Assembly (NCBI GenBank): GCA_946479805.1
Contig: CAMLHP010000015.1
Location: forward strand, 1-26,560
Length of the DNA stretch: 26,560 nt
DNA from: an uncultured Gemmatimonadota bacterium
GTDB lineage: Bacteria; Gemmatimonadota; Gemmatimonadetes; Gemmatimonadales; GWC2-71-9
Direction: 5' to 3'
A program made the position numbers and the translations under genes. This document shows, piece by piece, positions 16,308 to 24,043 of the stretch (within the stretch, counting starts at the first letter, position 1; every line of letters begins with the position of its first letter). The notes below the pieces were generated by a model. It saw only the letters and a program-made list of their open reading frames with translations. It did no database searches and had not been told where the DNA came from.

Positions 16308-17522
16308 ATTCGACGCGCGCGCAGGCCCTTCGACATAGTCCACATCTGCCAGACCCCCTTCCCCGACGACGCCAGGCCCCGGCGCGAGGCGCTCGTGGCT
16401 GCGGAGCGGGGCGAGCGCGTTGTGGTCATCGCGCTGCGTGACGGCCTCCACTCGGCGCCGGTGGGCCACTTCGGTCCGCTGCGCATTGTCCGGCTCCGGG
16501 GCCAGAAGCGCCGCGGTTCGCTGGGGAAGTACGTGGTGGAATATATGGACTTCCTGCTGCGAGCGTACCGGCTGGTGCAGCGCGACCCGCGCTTTCGGGA
16601 TGCCCGTGTCGTACACGTGCATTCGCTCCCCGATTTCCTGGTGGCCGCGGCCCTTCCGGCCCGGCGCCGTGGAGCACGCGTGATCCTCGATCTCCACGAG
16701 ATCCTGCCCGAGTTCACCCGAACCAAGTTCCAGGGCTGGGTTGGCGAGGCCGGCGAGCGGATGGCACGCCACGTCGAGCGCTGGTCCCGGCGCCAGGCCG
16801 ACGTGACCGTGACGGTGAACCGAGCCGTTGGGAGCCTGCTCCGCTCCCGTCCTGCGTCGCCCGAAGAGCGCGTGAGCGTGGTGCACAACATCACCAGCCC
16901 GGACGACTTCGGGCCGCCGCAGCTGACCAGGGCCCAGGGGAAGCCACCGTGGAGGCTGGCCTACCACGGTACCCTGACGCGCCTCTATGGCATCGACCTG
17001 GCGCTGGAGGCACTCGCGCTGGCCCGGCGCCGCGGCAGCGATTTCCGCTACGACATATTCGGCTCGGGTCCCCACGCGGCCGAGCTGCGCCAGCTTGCCG
17101 GGCAGCTTCAGCTCTCTGGCGTGGTGCGCTTTCACGGAGCGGTCTCGCATCACGCACTGAGGCAGCGCCTGCCAGAGATGGATGCCGGCTTCCTCGCCAC
17201 CCGCCTCGACGCGATGACCCGCTACTCGCTCTCGACCAAGCTGCTGGAGTACGTGCACATGGGAGTGCCGGTTATCGCTCCCCGGATCCCCACCTACCTA
17301 GAATACTTCCCGGAGCAGGTGTTCTTCTACTATCGCCCGGACGATGCCGACGACGCCGCGCGAGCGCTGGCCGCATTCGCCGCGAGCTCGCCGGCCGAAC
17401 GTGTGGCCCGGGCCAGGGCCGCCCAGGAGGCAACCAGGGATCTGGTCTGGAGTGGGGAGTCTCGAAGGCTGCGGCAGATATACGACGAACTGCTGGCGCG
17501 TGGCGCCGGAAGCACGCCCTAG
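16308..17522 (+). CDS. GT4-like glycosyltransferase with probable ATT start
   Basis: 404 aa if started at ATT 16308. The first conventional start is a GTG at 16395, but translation upstream of it gives the family's first beta strand and loop (FDIVHICQTPFPDDARPRRE), which continues straight into ALVAAERGERVVVIAL. The GTG start would remove this part of the fold. Later landmarks are VHVHSLPDFLVA, ILDLHEILPEF, VVHN, the GSGPHAAEL segment, and STKLLEYVHMGVPVIAP, the donor-site motif of the GT4 subgroup in which only the second Glu is kept. It presumably extends the repeat unit. It lies alone on the plus strand between two minus units, and its TAG overlaps the opposing gene's TAG. A sequencing error at the start or a small indel remains possible. 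Confidence 0.8.
   Translation: MRRARRPFDIVHICQTPFPDDARPRREALVAAERGERVVVIALRDGLHSAPVGHFGPLRIVRLRGQKRRGSLGKYVVEYMDFLLRAYRLVQRDPRFRDARVVHVHSLPDFLVAAALPARRRGARVILDLHEILPEFTRTKFQGWVGEAGERMARHVERWSRRQADVTVTVNRAVGSLLRSRPASPEERVSVVHNITSPDDFGPPQLTRAQGKPPWRLAYHGTLTRLYGIDLALEALALARRRGSDFRYDIFGSGPHAAELRQLAGQLQLSGVVRFHGAVSHHALRQRLPEMDAGFLATRLDAMTRYSLSTKLLEYVHMGVPVIAPRIPTYLEYFPEQVFFYYRPDDADDAARALAAFAASSPAERVARARAAQEATRDLVWSGESRRLRQIYDELLARGAGSTP
17519..17522. other. CTAG palindrome forming two opposing stop codons
   Basis: The plus-strand glycosyltransferase ends in TAG at 17520-17522, and the minus-strand sugar transferase ends in TAG at 17521-17519. The two convergent genes thus overlap by 4 bp within one CTAG, leaving no intergenic room for a terminator. 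Confidence 0.9.
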
Positions 17523-19108
17523 ACCGCCCGGCCCGAATTGAACAGCACCACCGGGATGGTGCGGAGCAGGATACGGAGGTCGAGCCACACTGACCACCGG
17601 CTCACATAGTCCAGGTCGAGCTCGCACATCTGGCGATAGGAGAGCCGGCTGCGGCCGCTGACCTGCCAGAGCCCGGTGATGCCGGGCCTCACCTGCATCC
17701 TGTCATACTGCCAGTGGTCATACGCGTCGAATTCGTACGGCACCGGCGGCCTCGGACCCACCAGGCTCATGTTGCCCGCAAGGACATTGAAGAACTGCGG
17801 AAGTTCGTCCAGGGATGCCCGGCGGAGGAAGTGACCCACCCTGGTCACCCTCGGATCGTCCACCATCTTGAAGACGGGCCGCCCGTTGCCGTCGGTCCGC
17901 AGGGTGGCGTTCTCATCGCCCTGGAGCATCTCTGCCATGTACTCGCGGTGCAGAGTGTCGGGGGCGTTGTGGGTCATGGTCCTGAACTTCCAGACCTTGA
18001 ACCGCCTGCCACCGACGCCGACGCGTTCCTGGCGGAAGAACACCGGTCCCGGAGAGTCGAGCTTGATGGCCATCGCGACGCCCAGCATCAATGGGGCGGT
18101 GACGATGGCGCCCAGACCCGCACCCACGAGGTCAATGACCCGCTTGAGCGCCCGCTGCTGGCTCCTGAGCGCTGGTGCCGTGAGCTCCATCAGTGGCACA
18201 CCATGGGACCAGATGACCGACGGGTGGACTCCGGCCACCTCGATGGCACGCGGCACCGTAAGCAGGTGGCAGCCGGCTGCGAGCGCGATGTTGACCACAC
18301 CCTGCAGCTCGTGGTCAGGGATGAATCCGCATACCACCACCGTCTCGACCCGGAGGTCGTGAAGCGTGCGGGCAAGGTCATCCACGCTGCCGAGCGCGTC
18401 TGGAGCCGCAGGCCGCCGGAGGTCAAGGAAGCCCAACCGGGAGAACTCCGACTCGACATCAAGCGCCGGGTAAGCGGCCGCCTCACGGCACATGTCCGCC
18501 GGCCCCACGAAGATGGTGCGGGCTGCGTGCCGCTCGGGCGGCGAGAACAGCGCGACCAGCCGGTCAACCGTAAGGCGCTCCACCAGCAGGATGCCCCAGA
18601 TCAGCCAGGCAGAAACGAACAGCTTCAGCACACCGGGACTGAAGCCCTGGCTCCAGACCACGGTCCACACTTCCAGCAGCGACCCAAGGAACACGCCGAA
18701 CAGCAGCAGGTGCGCACTCCGGCGCGAGTCACCGCTGGAGTAGTTACCGGTGACGTAGAGTCCAAGCCCGAGCGCGACAAGGAAACGAGGGGTGGCAATC
18801 GGAAGCCGGAGGGCGTCGTCCAGGAAGCTCGCGCCGCTGAACACGAGGGTGCGGAGCACGAGGTCGAGCCCCACCACTGCCAGCAGGTCGGCTATGGCAA
18901 GGACGGAAACTCGGCGAAACAGGCGGGTAAAGTGCCGCCGCATGTTGGAGGACGCCCGCCGCTGGAGCCCGAGCCGCACCGCCAGCATCTGCTCGTCACC
19001 GGTCCGAGGGGCAGCGACGGCCTCGGGTGGAGTTCCCTCCACCAGCGTCGTCGACGGCTCCTCGAGCTCAAGCTGCCTTGCCGTTGCGGTTTCAGTTGAT
19101 TGGCTCAT
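17519..19108 (-). CDS. Undecaprenyl-phosphate sugar-1-phosphate transferase (WbaP/ExoY type, polyprenyl)
   Basis: 529 aa. The N-terminal half has four or five membrane helices (about 65-180) and a Rossmann-like NAD-binding-type domain (about 195-300). The C-terminal catalytic domain begins at [13 protein letters not shown] (321-333). Signature motifs are [14 protein letters not shown] at 351-364, KFRTM at 374-378, the catalytic Asp-Glu pair D434-E435 in SLDELPQ, SLVGPRP at 448-454 and [13 protein letters not shown] at 474-486. It transfers a sugar phosphate from a UDP-sugar to undecaprenyl phosphate, starting each repeat unit at the inner membrane. About 60 N-terminal residues are polar and low in conservation. 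A GGGGGT stretch just ahead of the ATG can serve as a Shine-Dalgarno. Confidence 0.95.
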   Translation of the reverse strand: MSQSTETATARQLELEEPSTTLVEGTPPEAVAAPRTGDEQMLAVRLGLQRRASSNMRRHFTRLFRRVSVLAIADLLAVVGLDLVLRTLVFSGASFLDDALRLPIATPRFLVALGLGLYVTGNYSSGDSRRSAHLLLFGVFLGSLLEVWTVVWSQGFSPGVLKLFVSAWLIWGILLVERLTVDRLVALFSPPERHAARTIFVGPADMCREAAAYPALDVESEFSRLGFLDLRRPAAPDALGSVDDLARTLHDLRVETVVVCGFIPDHELQGVVNIALAAGCHLLTVPRAIEVAGVHPSVIWSHGVPLMELTAPALRSQQRALKRVIDLVGAGLGAIVTAPLMLGVAMAIKLDSPGPVFFRQERVGVGGRRFKVWKFRTMTHNAPDTLHREYMAEMLQGDENATLRTDGNGRPVFKMVDDPRVTRVGHFLRRASLDELPQFFNVLAGNMSLVGPRPPVPYEFDAYDHWQYDRMQVRPGITGLWQVSGRSRLSYRQMCELDLDYVSRWSVWLDLRILLRTIPVVLFNSGRAV

Positions 19109-19159
19109 GCACCCCCGACGCCGACCTCACATGTCCTGCCAAATGGGCAATATAGCGAG

Positions 19160-20248
19160 TCAGGCGGCCCCAAACGGGGTCCAGCCCGTCTGGACCTGCT
19201 GGTAGAGAGCGACGTGTCGCTCCGCCATGAGGGCCCGGGTAAAGTGCTCCCGTACACGGGCCTGGCCTGCCTCTCCCATCACCCGCCGCCGGTCCGGATC
19301 CTCCGCCAGCAGCCGCAATGCCCGGGCCAGCGCAGCTACATCGCGGATCGGGACCTCGAGACCGGTGACGTCTGACACGTTTACCTCCCGGACCGCACTG
19401 GGAACCGCAGTGGTTACCACCGGCCGCCCGGCAGCCATCGCTTCCAGTACCACCAGCCCGAACATCTCCTCGGTGGTTACCGAAGGGAGCACCAGGACGT
19501 GGGCGTCCGCCATCCGCCTGGGCAGATCCTCGTCCGGATATTCGCCGAACCAGCGGATCCTGTCTCCCACTGCCAGCGCCTGGGCCAAGGTCCGGAGCCG
19601 GGGTCCTTCGGGACCCGAGCCAACTATGTCGAGCGACAAGTCTGGCACCTCGGGAAGAGCGCGCAGCAGTATATCGAGCCCCTTGTACGCCGCGAGCCTC
19701 CCTATGAATAGCGCCCGGACCGGACCGTCCGCCGGCGGGTCCGGCACCCGGGACCACTTGGCCTCGTCGATCCCGAAGGGAATCACCTCGACCTTGGCCT
19801 CGAAGCCCTGCAATTCGCGCGACATGGCCACGTGCGCCCGGCTCGGTACTACAATTGCCCTCGCGCGCCGCAGCACCAGCCGCGAGACCGGTCGGTAGGC
19901 GCCACGCCGCTGATCGGCGTGCTGGGTGACGACGACGGGCGTCCGCCCTGCACGGAGCAGGACGGCCACGTCGGCCAGCGAATGGGGATGGTGGACGTGG
20001 ATGACGTCCGCCCTTCGCCAGGCGGCGGCGATGTATCCGGGGGCGATTTCCTGGGAGCCCAGCGCGCCGAAAGAGAAGGTGCGGGTCACCGCCTTGCGCG
20101 GCCGGCGCACGCCCTCCCCGAAGCTCCGTACTGCGACCACCTCGACTTCGTGCCCCAGCGCCGCGGCGCCGTCGGCGAGGTCGGCCACCACGCGCTCCAT
20201 GCCGCCGGAGCGGGGCCAGTAGTACTTGGCGAGATGCAGAATCCGCAT
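19160..20248 (-). CDS. GT4-family glycosyltransferase
   Basis: 362 aa from the ATG at 20248 (MRILHLAKYYWPRSGGMERVV), a textbook GT4 N-terminus. The open frame extends 64 codons further but that part has no family character. Further motifs are VIHVHHPHSLAD, VVVTQHAD, VIPFGID, ALFIGRLAAYKGLDIL, and TEEMFGLVVLEAMAAGRPVV, with the full E-x7-E donor signature. It would act on the cytosolic side, adding one sugar of the repeat unit. It lies 51 bp upstream of the initiating transferase on the same strand, and the two probably share a transcript. Confidence 0.92.
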   Translation of the reverse strand: MRILHLAKYYWPRSGGMERVVADLADGAAALGHEVEVVAVRSFGEGVRRPRKAVTRTFSFGALGSQEIAPGYIAAAWRRADVIHVHHPHSLADVAVLLRAGRTPVVVTQHADQRRGAYRPVSRLVLRRARAIVVPSRAHVAMSRELQGFEAKVEVIPFGIDEAKWSRVPDPPADGPVRALFIGRLAAYKGLDILLRALPEVPDLSLDIVGSGPEGPRLRTLAQALAVGDRIRWFGEYPDEDLPRRMADAHVLVLPSVTTEEMFGLVVLEAMAAGRPVVTTAVPSAVREVNVSDVTGLEVPIRDVAALARALRLLAEDPDRRRVMGEAGQARVREHFTRALMAERHVALYQQVQTGWTPFGAA

Positions 20249-20383
20249 GTCGACGCCGGTCGAGGGGAACTCGGAGAACAGCCGGGGTCGGGCCGAATGT
20301 GACCGCACACAGAGGCCCAAGTCAACGGCCGGACTTGGAGCACGGGCCGGGCCGACGCATCTTGCAGCGGCACTTTCCCTGGC
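20249..20383. promoter_or_regulatory. Divergent intergenic region between two glycosyltransferase genes
   Basis: 135 bp, the longest non-coding gap in the window, between divergent starts at 20248 (minus) and 20384 (plus). It must hold, or lie next to, promoters for the minus unit and for the unit ending in the export protein. A TTGGAG at 20335-20340 with CATCTT 17 bp downstream is a poor promoter match and I do not call it. Confidence 0.3.
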
Positions 20384-21505
20384 GTGGGACGCCCAACCTC
20401 TCCCCGGCGACACTTGCGAGCCGCATTCCTCACTCACCACCGCCTCTCCCCCGCGACCCGCTCGCAGCTGCGCGCAGTCTCGGCCCTGGGCATCGACGTG
20501 ACCGCGATCATCCCGGCGCGAGACTCGTGCGGTGGCCAGCCCCAGTATGGGATGGAAGGTGAGGTGCGGGTTGTTCCAGTCGCCTCACGTGGTAATCCCT
20601 CCGAACCCCGGAGCTTCCGCTGGAAGCGCAGCGCCATCCGCCGCGCACTGCAGGAGGCACGGCCCGATGTCATCCATGTGGACGTGGAGCCCCACCTGCG
20701 GATGACGAGCGCTCTGCTCGGCGAGGCCCGTCGACTCGGGGTCGCTGTCACGGCAGGGACAGCTCTCGAGTCCAGGGCGTCGCTCACCTGGCGCGAACGG
20801 AGGCGGCGTAGCCGCAACCTGCGCCAGGCGCGTGGCATCCACGCGGCGACGCCACGCGCCGCCGCCCTGGCTGGCGAGGAGCGTGACGCGCCGATCCTGA
20901 TGGCCCCACGCGTCGGAGTCATCACACCATCCGAGGTGGCGCCGTTCAGTCCGGAAGGGCTCTCCATGGCATTCAGCGGAAGGCTGGTACCCGAGCTGGG
21001 CCTCGACCAGCTGCTCCGCGCCGCCGTGGGCATCAACGGCACCTGGCAGCTGCTGGTGGCGGCCGGAGGGCCTGCCCAACCGGAGCTTGAGGCCCTGGCC
21101 GAGCGGCTAGGCATCTCCGGGAGGGTGGCCTGGCTGGGCGCGCTTCCTCTGGAGGAGAGAGCGGGGCTCTGGAGCAGGGCTGATTGCGCAGTGGATTCGT
21201 GGAGCGAGACCGACGCACCCGTGGGCCGGCAGGGCATCGCCGCCCTGCAGGCGATGGCCGCTGGCCGGCCGGTGGTTGCGACACGAACCGACACAATGAC
21301 CGAGTTTGTGGGGGACACCGGCCTTCTGGTGGACCCAGGTGACCCTGCACCGATGGCCTCCGCGCTGCAGCGACTGCTGGACGACACGGAGCTCAGGCAG
21401 TCGCTCGGAGCGGCGGCGCGACAGCGGGTGATGGAGCGCTACTCGACCCAGGCGGTGGCCCGGCGCGCTGTGGACCTGTGGCACCAGGCCTTGAGCGGCG
21501 TTTGA
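20384..21505 (+). CDS. Divergent GT-B glycosyltransferase-like protein
   Basis: 373 aa from a GTG at 20384; a TTG at 20414 would place the start directly before the first beta strand (RAAFLTHHRLSPATRSQL). Neither start has a clear Shine-Dalgarno. The GT-B pattern is visible: DVIHVDVEPH in the centre, MAFSGRLVPELGLDQLLRA opening the donor domain, RVAWLGALPLEE, and LQAMAAGRPVVATRTDTMTEFV. The E-x7-E donor signature is lost: the position before AMAAG is Gln, and the position eight residues earlier is Gly. It may therefore be a variant glycosyltransferase or a non-catalytic relative. It ends 32 bp before the export gene on the same strand, so they are probably co-transcribed. Confidence 0.8.
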   Translation: MGRPTSPRRHLRAAFLTHHRLSPATRSQLRAVSALGIDVTAIIPARDSCGGQPQYGMEGEVRVVPVASRGNPSEPRSFRWKRSAIRRALQEARPDVIHVDVEPHLRMTSALLGEARRLGVAVTAGTALESRASLTWRERRRRSRNLRQARGIHAATPRAAALAGEERDAPILMAPRVGVITPSEVAPFSPEGLSMAFSGRLVPELGLDQLLRAAVGINGTWQLLVAAGGPAQPELEALAERLGISGRVAWLGALPLEERAGLWSRADCAVDSWSETDAPVGRQGIAALQAMAAGRPVVATRTDTMTEFVGDTGLLVDPGDPAPMASALQRLLDDTELRQSLGAAARQRVMERYSTQAVARRAVDLWHQALSGV

Positions 21506-21537
21506 CTCCCCTATTGTCGTCCATCATCTTCTCGACC

Positions 21538-24033
21538 ATGCCGAGACAAGCTTCGATCACTCTGGCGGTGATGCTCATGGCGCTCATGGCGCTCACCAGC
21601 ACCCCTGCAGAGGCGCAGGATCCCGGGTCTGACCCCCGCGTCGCCCGGGAGCTGCTGCAGCGCGATCCCGAGATGCAGCGCCGTATTGCCGACGCGATCG
21701 CCAACTCGGGCATGAGCCAGGAGCAGCTCCGGGCCAGGCTCCGGGCCGCCGGCTACGACGAGTCACTGCTCGACAGCTACCTCAACGCACCAGGCCAGGC
21801 CCAACCCGGCGCGCTGGGGTTGCCGGGATTGCGCGGAGAGCTCGATGCCGTGCGCGAGCTGGGACTGGTGGCCGAGACCGAGGCCGACTCCCTCCTGGCG
21901 CTGATTGATTCGATGCAGCTGCAGCGGCCGGTAATGGCCCTCGACTCGTCCCAGTTCATGATCGACAGCCTGATGATCTTCGGCATGGACGTGTTCGCGG
22001 CCCGCTCGACCCGCTTCATGCCGGACCGGGCCAGCCCCGTCCCGGACACCTATCGCCTGGGCCCAGGCGACCGATTGGCGCTCATCCTGGCAGGGGACGT
22101 CGAGGAGGTTTACAGCCTCGAGGTGTCGCGCGACGGATTCATTGTGGTGCCGCGAGTGGGCTCGGTTCATGTTGCCAGCCTCAATCTCGTCGAGGCCCGG
22201 GAGCTCCTGTTCCGGCGGCTATCGCGGGTCTACTCCGGAATCAGGAGGGACGGCGGCAGCACCCGCTTCGACGTGAGCGTCAGTCGCCAGCGGTCGGTAC
22301 AAGTGTATTTGGCGGGCGAGGCACGGCGGCCGGGGGCATACGTGCTCTCGGCCGGGAGCACGCCACTCATGGCGCTGTACGCGGCCGGGGGACCCACCCG
22401 CAATGGATCCCTTCGTCGGCTCGAGGTGCGGCGCAACGGTGCGTTGGTGGACTCAGTTGATGTGTATGACTATCTGCTGCATGGGATCGACAGGTCCCGC
22501 CTGACGCTCCAGAGCGGTGACGTCATCTTCATCCCGGTACAGCAGGGACGAGTCGAGGTGACCGGGCAGGTGGTGAGGCCGGCAGTGTTCGAGGTGCTTC
22601 CGGGCGAGACGCTGCGCGACGTCGTGGGCTTCGCGGGTGGCTTTGATGCAGACGCGTTGCGGCAGCGCATCCAGGTTCACCGGATCCTGCCGCAGACGCC
22701 GGCTGACTCCGGCTATGGCCGCGCCCGGGTGGTGGTGGACGTCGGTCCCGAGCAGCTGGCGCAGGCGGTGCCTTCGCTGGTGATGCTGCCGGGCGACTCT
22801 GTGACGGTGTTCCCGGTGGCCGATCGGCTTCGCGGCTTCGTCACGGTGGAGGGTAACGTCTGGCTTCCCGGCCAGGTGGGATACACGCCCGGGATGCAGC
22901 TTTCGCAGGCGCTCAGTCTTGCTGGCGGGCCCAAGCCCGATGTGTACCTCGGACAGGTTCTGGTTTCCCGTCTCCGGAGCGACTCCACCCGGGTGCAGCT
23001 CAGGACATCGTTCGCGGACAGCACCGGCCGCCTGAGCGATGACCTCGCCCTCAGGGAAGACGACGTGATTCGGATCTTCTCTCGAAGCACCTTCCGGCCC
23101 GACCGGTACATCGTAATTACCGGAGCCGTGCGGCAGCCGGGCCGGATCGAGTATCGCGAGGGCATGACCGTGCGCGACGCGATCCTCCTGGCCGATGGGC
23201 TCGCTCCTGATGCGTACCTGGTTGAGGCAGAGATTGCCCGGGTGCCGGACACGCGGGCACAGGGGCAGGTGGCCACGACCATCCGGGTGCCGCTCGACTC
23301 GAGCTATCTCTTCGCCCGGGGCGCACCGGGCGACTATCAGGGCCCTCCCGGGCCGCCGGCGCCGCGCGCGGGCTCGCCCGAGGTGGAGCTCCAGCCGTAT
23401 GACAACCTGCTGATCCTGCGGCAGCCGGAGTGGGAGCTGGTGCGAACCGTGAGCATCACCGGACAGGTGAAGTATCCTGGCCCGTACGCACTCCGCACCA
23501 AGACGGAGAGGCTGATGGACGTGATCGAACGCGCCGGTGGCCTGACCGACGCGGCTTACGCCGATGGAATAGAGTTTTTCCGGAAGCAGGACAGCGCGGG
23601 ACGGGTGGGGATCGACCTCAAGGCCGTGCTCCGCGACGCAGGTCACCGCGACAACCTGATCCTCGCCGCCGGCGACTCGATGCACATTCCGGAGTTCGAT
23701 CCGATTGTCATGGTGCGCGGCGCGGTGAACTCGCCGGGGGCGGTGGCGTTCGAGCCGGGACGGGACCTCGACTTCTATGTGCGTGCGGCTGGAGGTTACT
23801 CGAAGGATGGGGACAAGCGCCGGGCCTTCGTGACCCAGCCCAATGGCGACAAGCAGGCCGTCGAGCGCCGCTTCCTCCTGCCCGACAGCCGCCCTGCTCC
23901 GCGTCCCGGCGCGGAGGTGATGGTGCCCGTGCGGGATCCGTCCGAGCGCGGACCTGGCATAGCCTCGGTGCTGGGAGTGGCCGCCCAGCTGCTGGCCAGC
24001 GTGGTCACTGTTATCGTGGTGGCGCGGAACTAG
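21538..24033 (+). CDS. Polysaccharide export outer-membrane protein with six SLBB domains (Wza-like)
   Basis: 831 aa from the ATG at 21538, chosen because it opens a clean signal peptide (residues 1-26, ending AEA before QDPG). An upstream GTG at 21478 would add 20 unneeded residues. No lipobox Cys is present, unlike E. coli Wza. After a helical region comes the polysaccharide-export domain (YRLGPGDRLALIL from about 172). Six SLBB units follow, starting near 253, 338, 432, 522, 634 and 722, each with a V-x-G-x-V-x-x-P-G-type core and an aGG(p/y) end. A short GPPGPPAP insert lies near 600. A hydrophobic C-terminal helix (about 806-831) could be the outer-membrane helix. The protein is about twice the length of Wza. 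Role: periplasmic/outer-membrane channel for the finished polymer. Confidence 0.92.
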   Translation: MPRQASITLAVMLMALMALTSTPAEAQDPGSDPRVARELLQRDPEMQRRIADAIANSGMSQEQLRARLRAAGYDESLLDSYLNAPGQAQPGALGLPGLRGELDAVRELGLVAETEADSLLALIDSMQLQRPVMALDSSQFMIDSLMIFGMDVFAARSTRFMPDRASPVPDTYRLGPGDRLALILAGDVEEVYSLEVSRDGFIVVPRVGSVHVASLNLVEARELLFRRLSRVYSGIRRDGGSTRFDVSVSRQRSVQVYLAGEARRPGAYVLSAGSTPLMALYAAGGPTRNGSLRRLEVRRNGALVDSVDVYDYLLHGIDRSRLTLQSGDVIFIPVQQGRVEVTGQVVRPAVFEVLPGETLRDVVGFAGGFDADALRQRIQVHRILPQTPADSGYGRARVVVDVGPEQLAQAVPSLVMLPGDSVTVFPVADRLRGFVTVEGNVWLPGQVGYTPGMQLSQALSLAGGPKPDVYLGQVLVSRLRSDSTRVQLRTSFADSTGRLSDDLALREDDVIRIFSRSTFRPDRYIVITGAVRQPGRIEYREGMTVRDAILLADGLAPDAYLVEAEIARVPDTRAQGQVATTIRVPLDSSYLFARGAPGDYQGPPGPPAPRAGSPEVELQPYDNLLILRQPEWELVRTVSITGQVKYPGPYALRTKTERLMDVIERAGGLTDAAYADGIEFFRKQDSAGRVGIDLKAVLRDAGHRDNLILAAGDSMHIPEFDPIVMVRGAVNSPGAVAFEPGRDLDFYVRAAGGYSKDGDKRRAFVTQPNGDKQAVERRFLLPDSRPAPRPGAEVMVPVRDPSERGPGIASVLGVAAQLLASVVTVIVVARN

Positions 24034-24043
24034 CGCCGAGGCC

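Noticed and set aside
16284..17258. N-terminal extension of the minus-strand glycosyltransferase to 17258
   Set aside because: The extension lies wholly over the plus-strand glycosyltransferase and has no GT-B features; the real N-terminus appears after the Met at 16283 or 16238.
17714..19099. A 461-codon plus-strand open frame opposite the initiating sugar transferase
   Set aside because: The minus strand carries every signature motif of the WbaP/ExoY family, so the plus frame is a shadow.
20335..20363. Possible sigma70-type promoter (TTGGAG, 17 bp, CATCTT)
   Set aside because: Only a few consensus positions match, and such hits are expected by chance; no support from spacing to a known start site.
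23337..23375. GPPGPP stretch as a collagen-like repeat
   Set aside because: Too short to form a triple helix. It is better seen as a flexible proline-rich insert between SLBB units.
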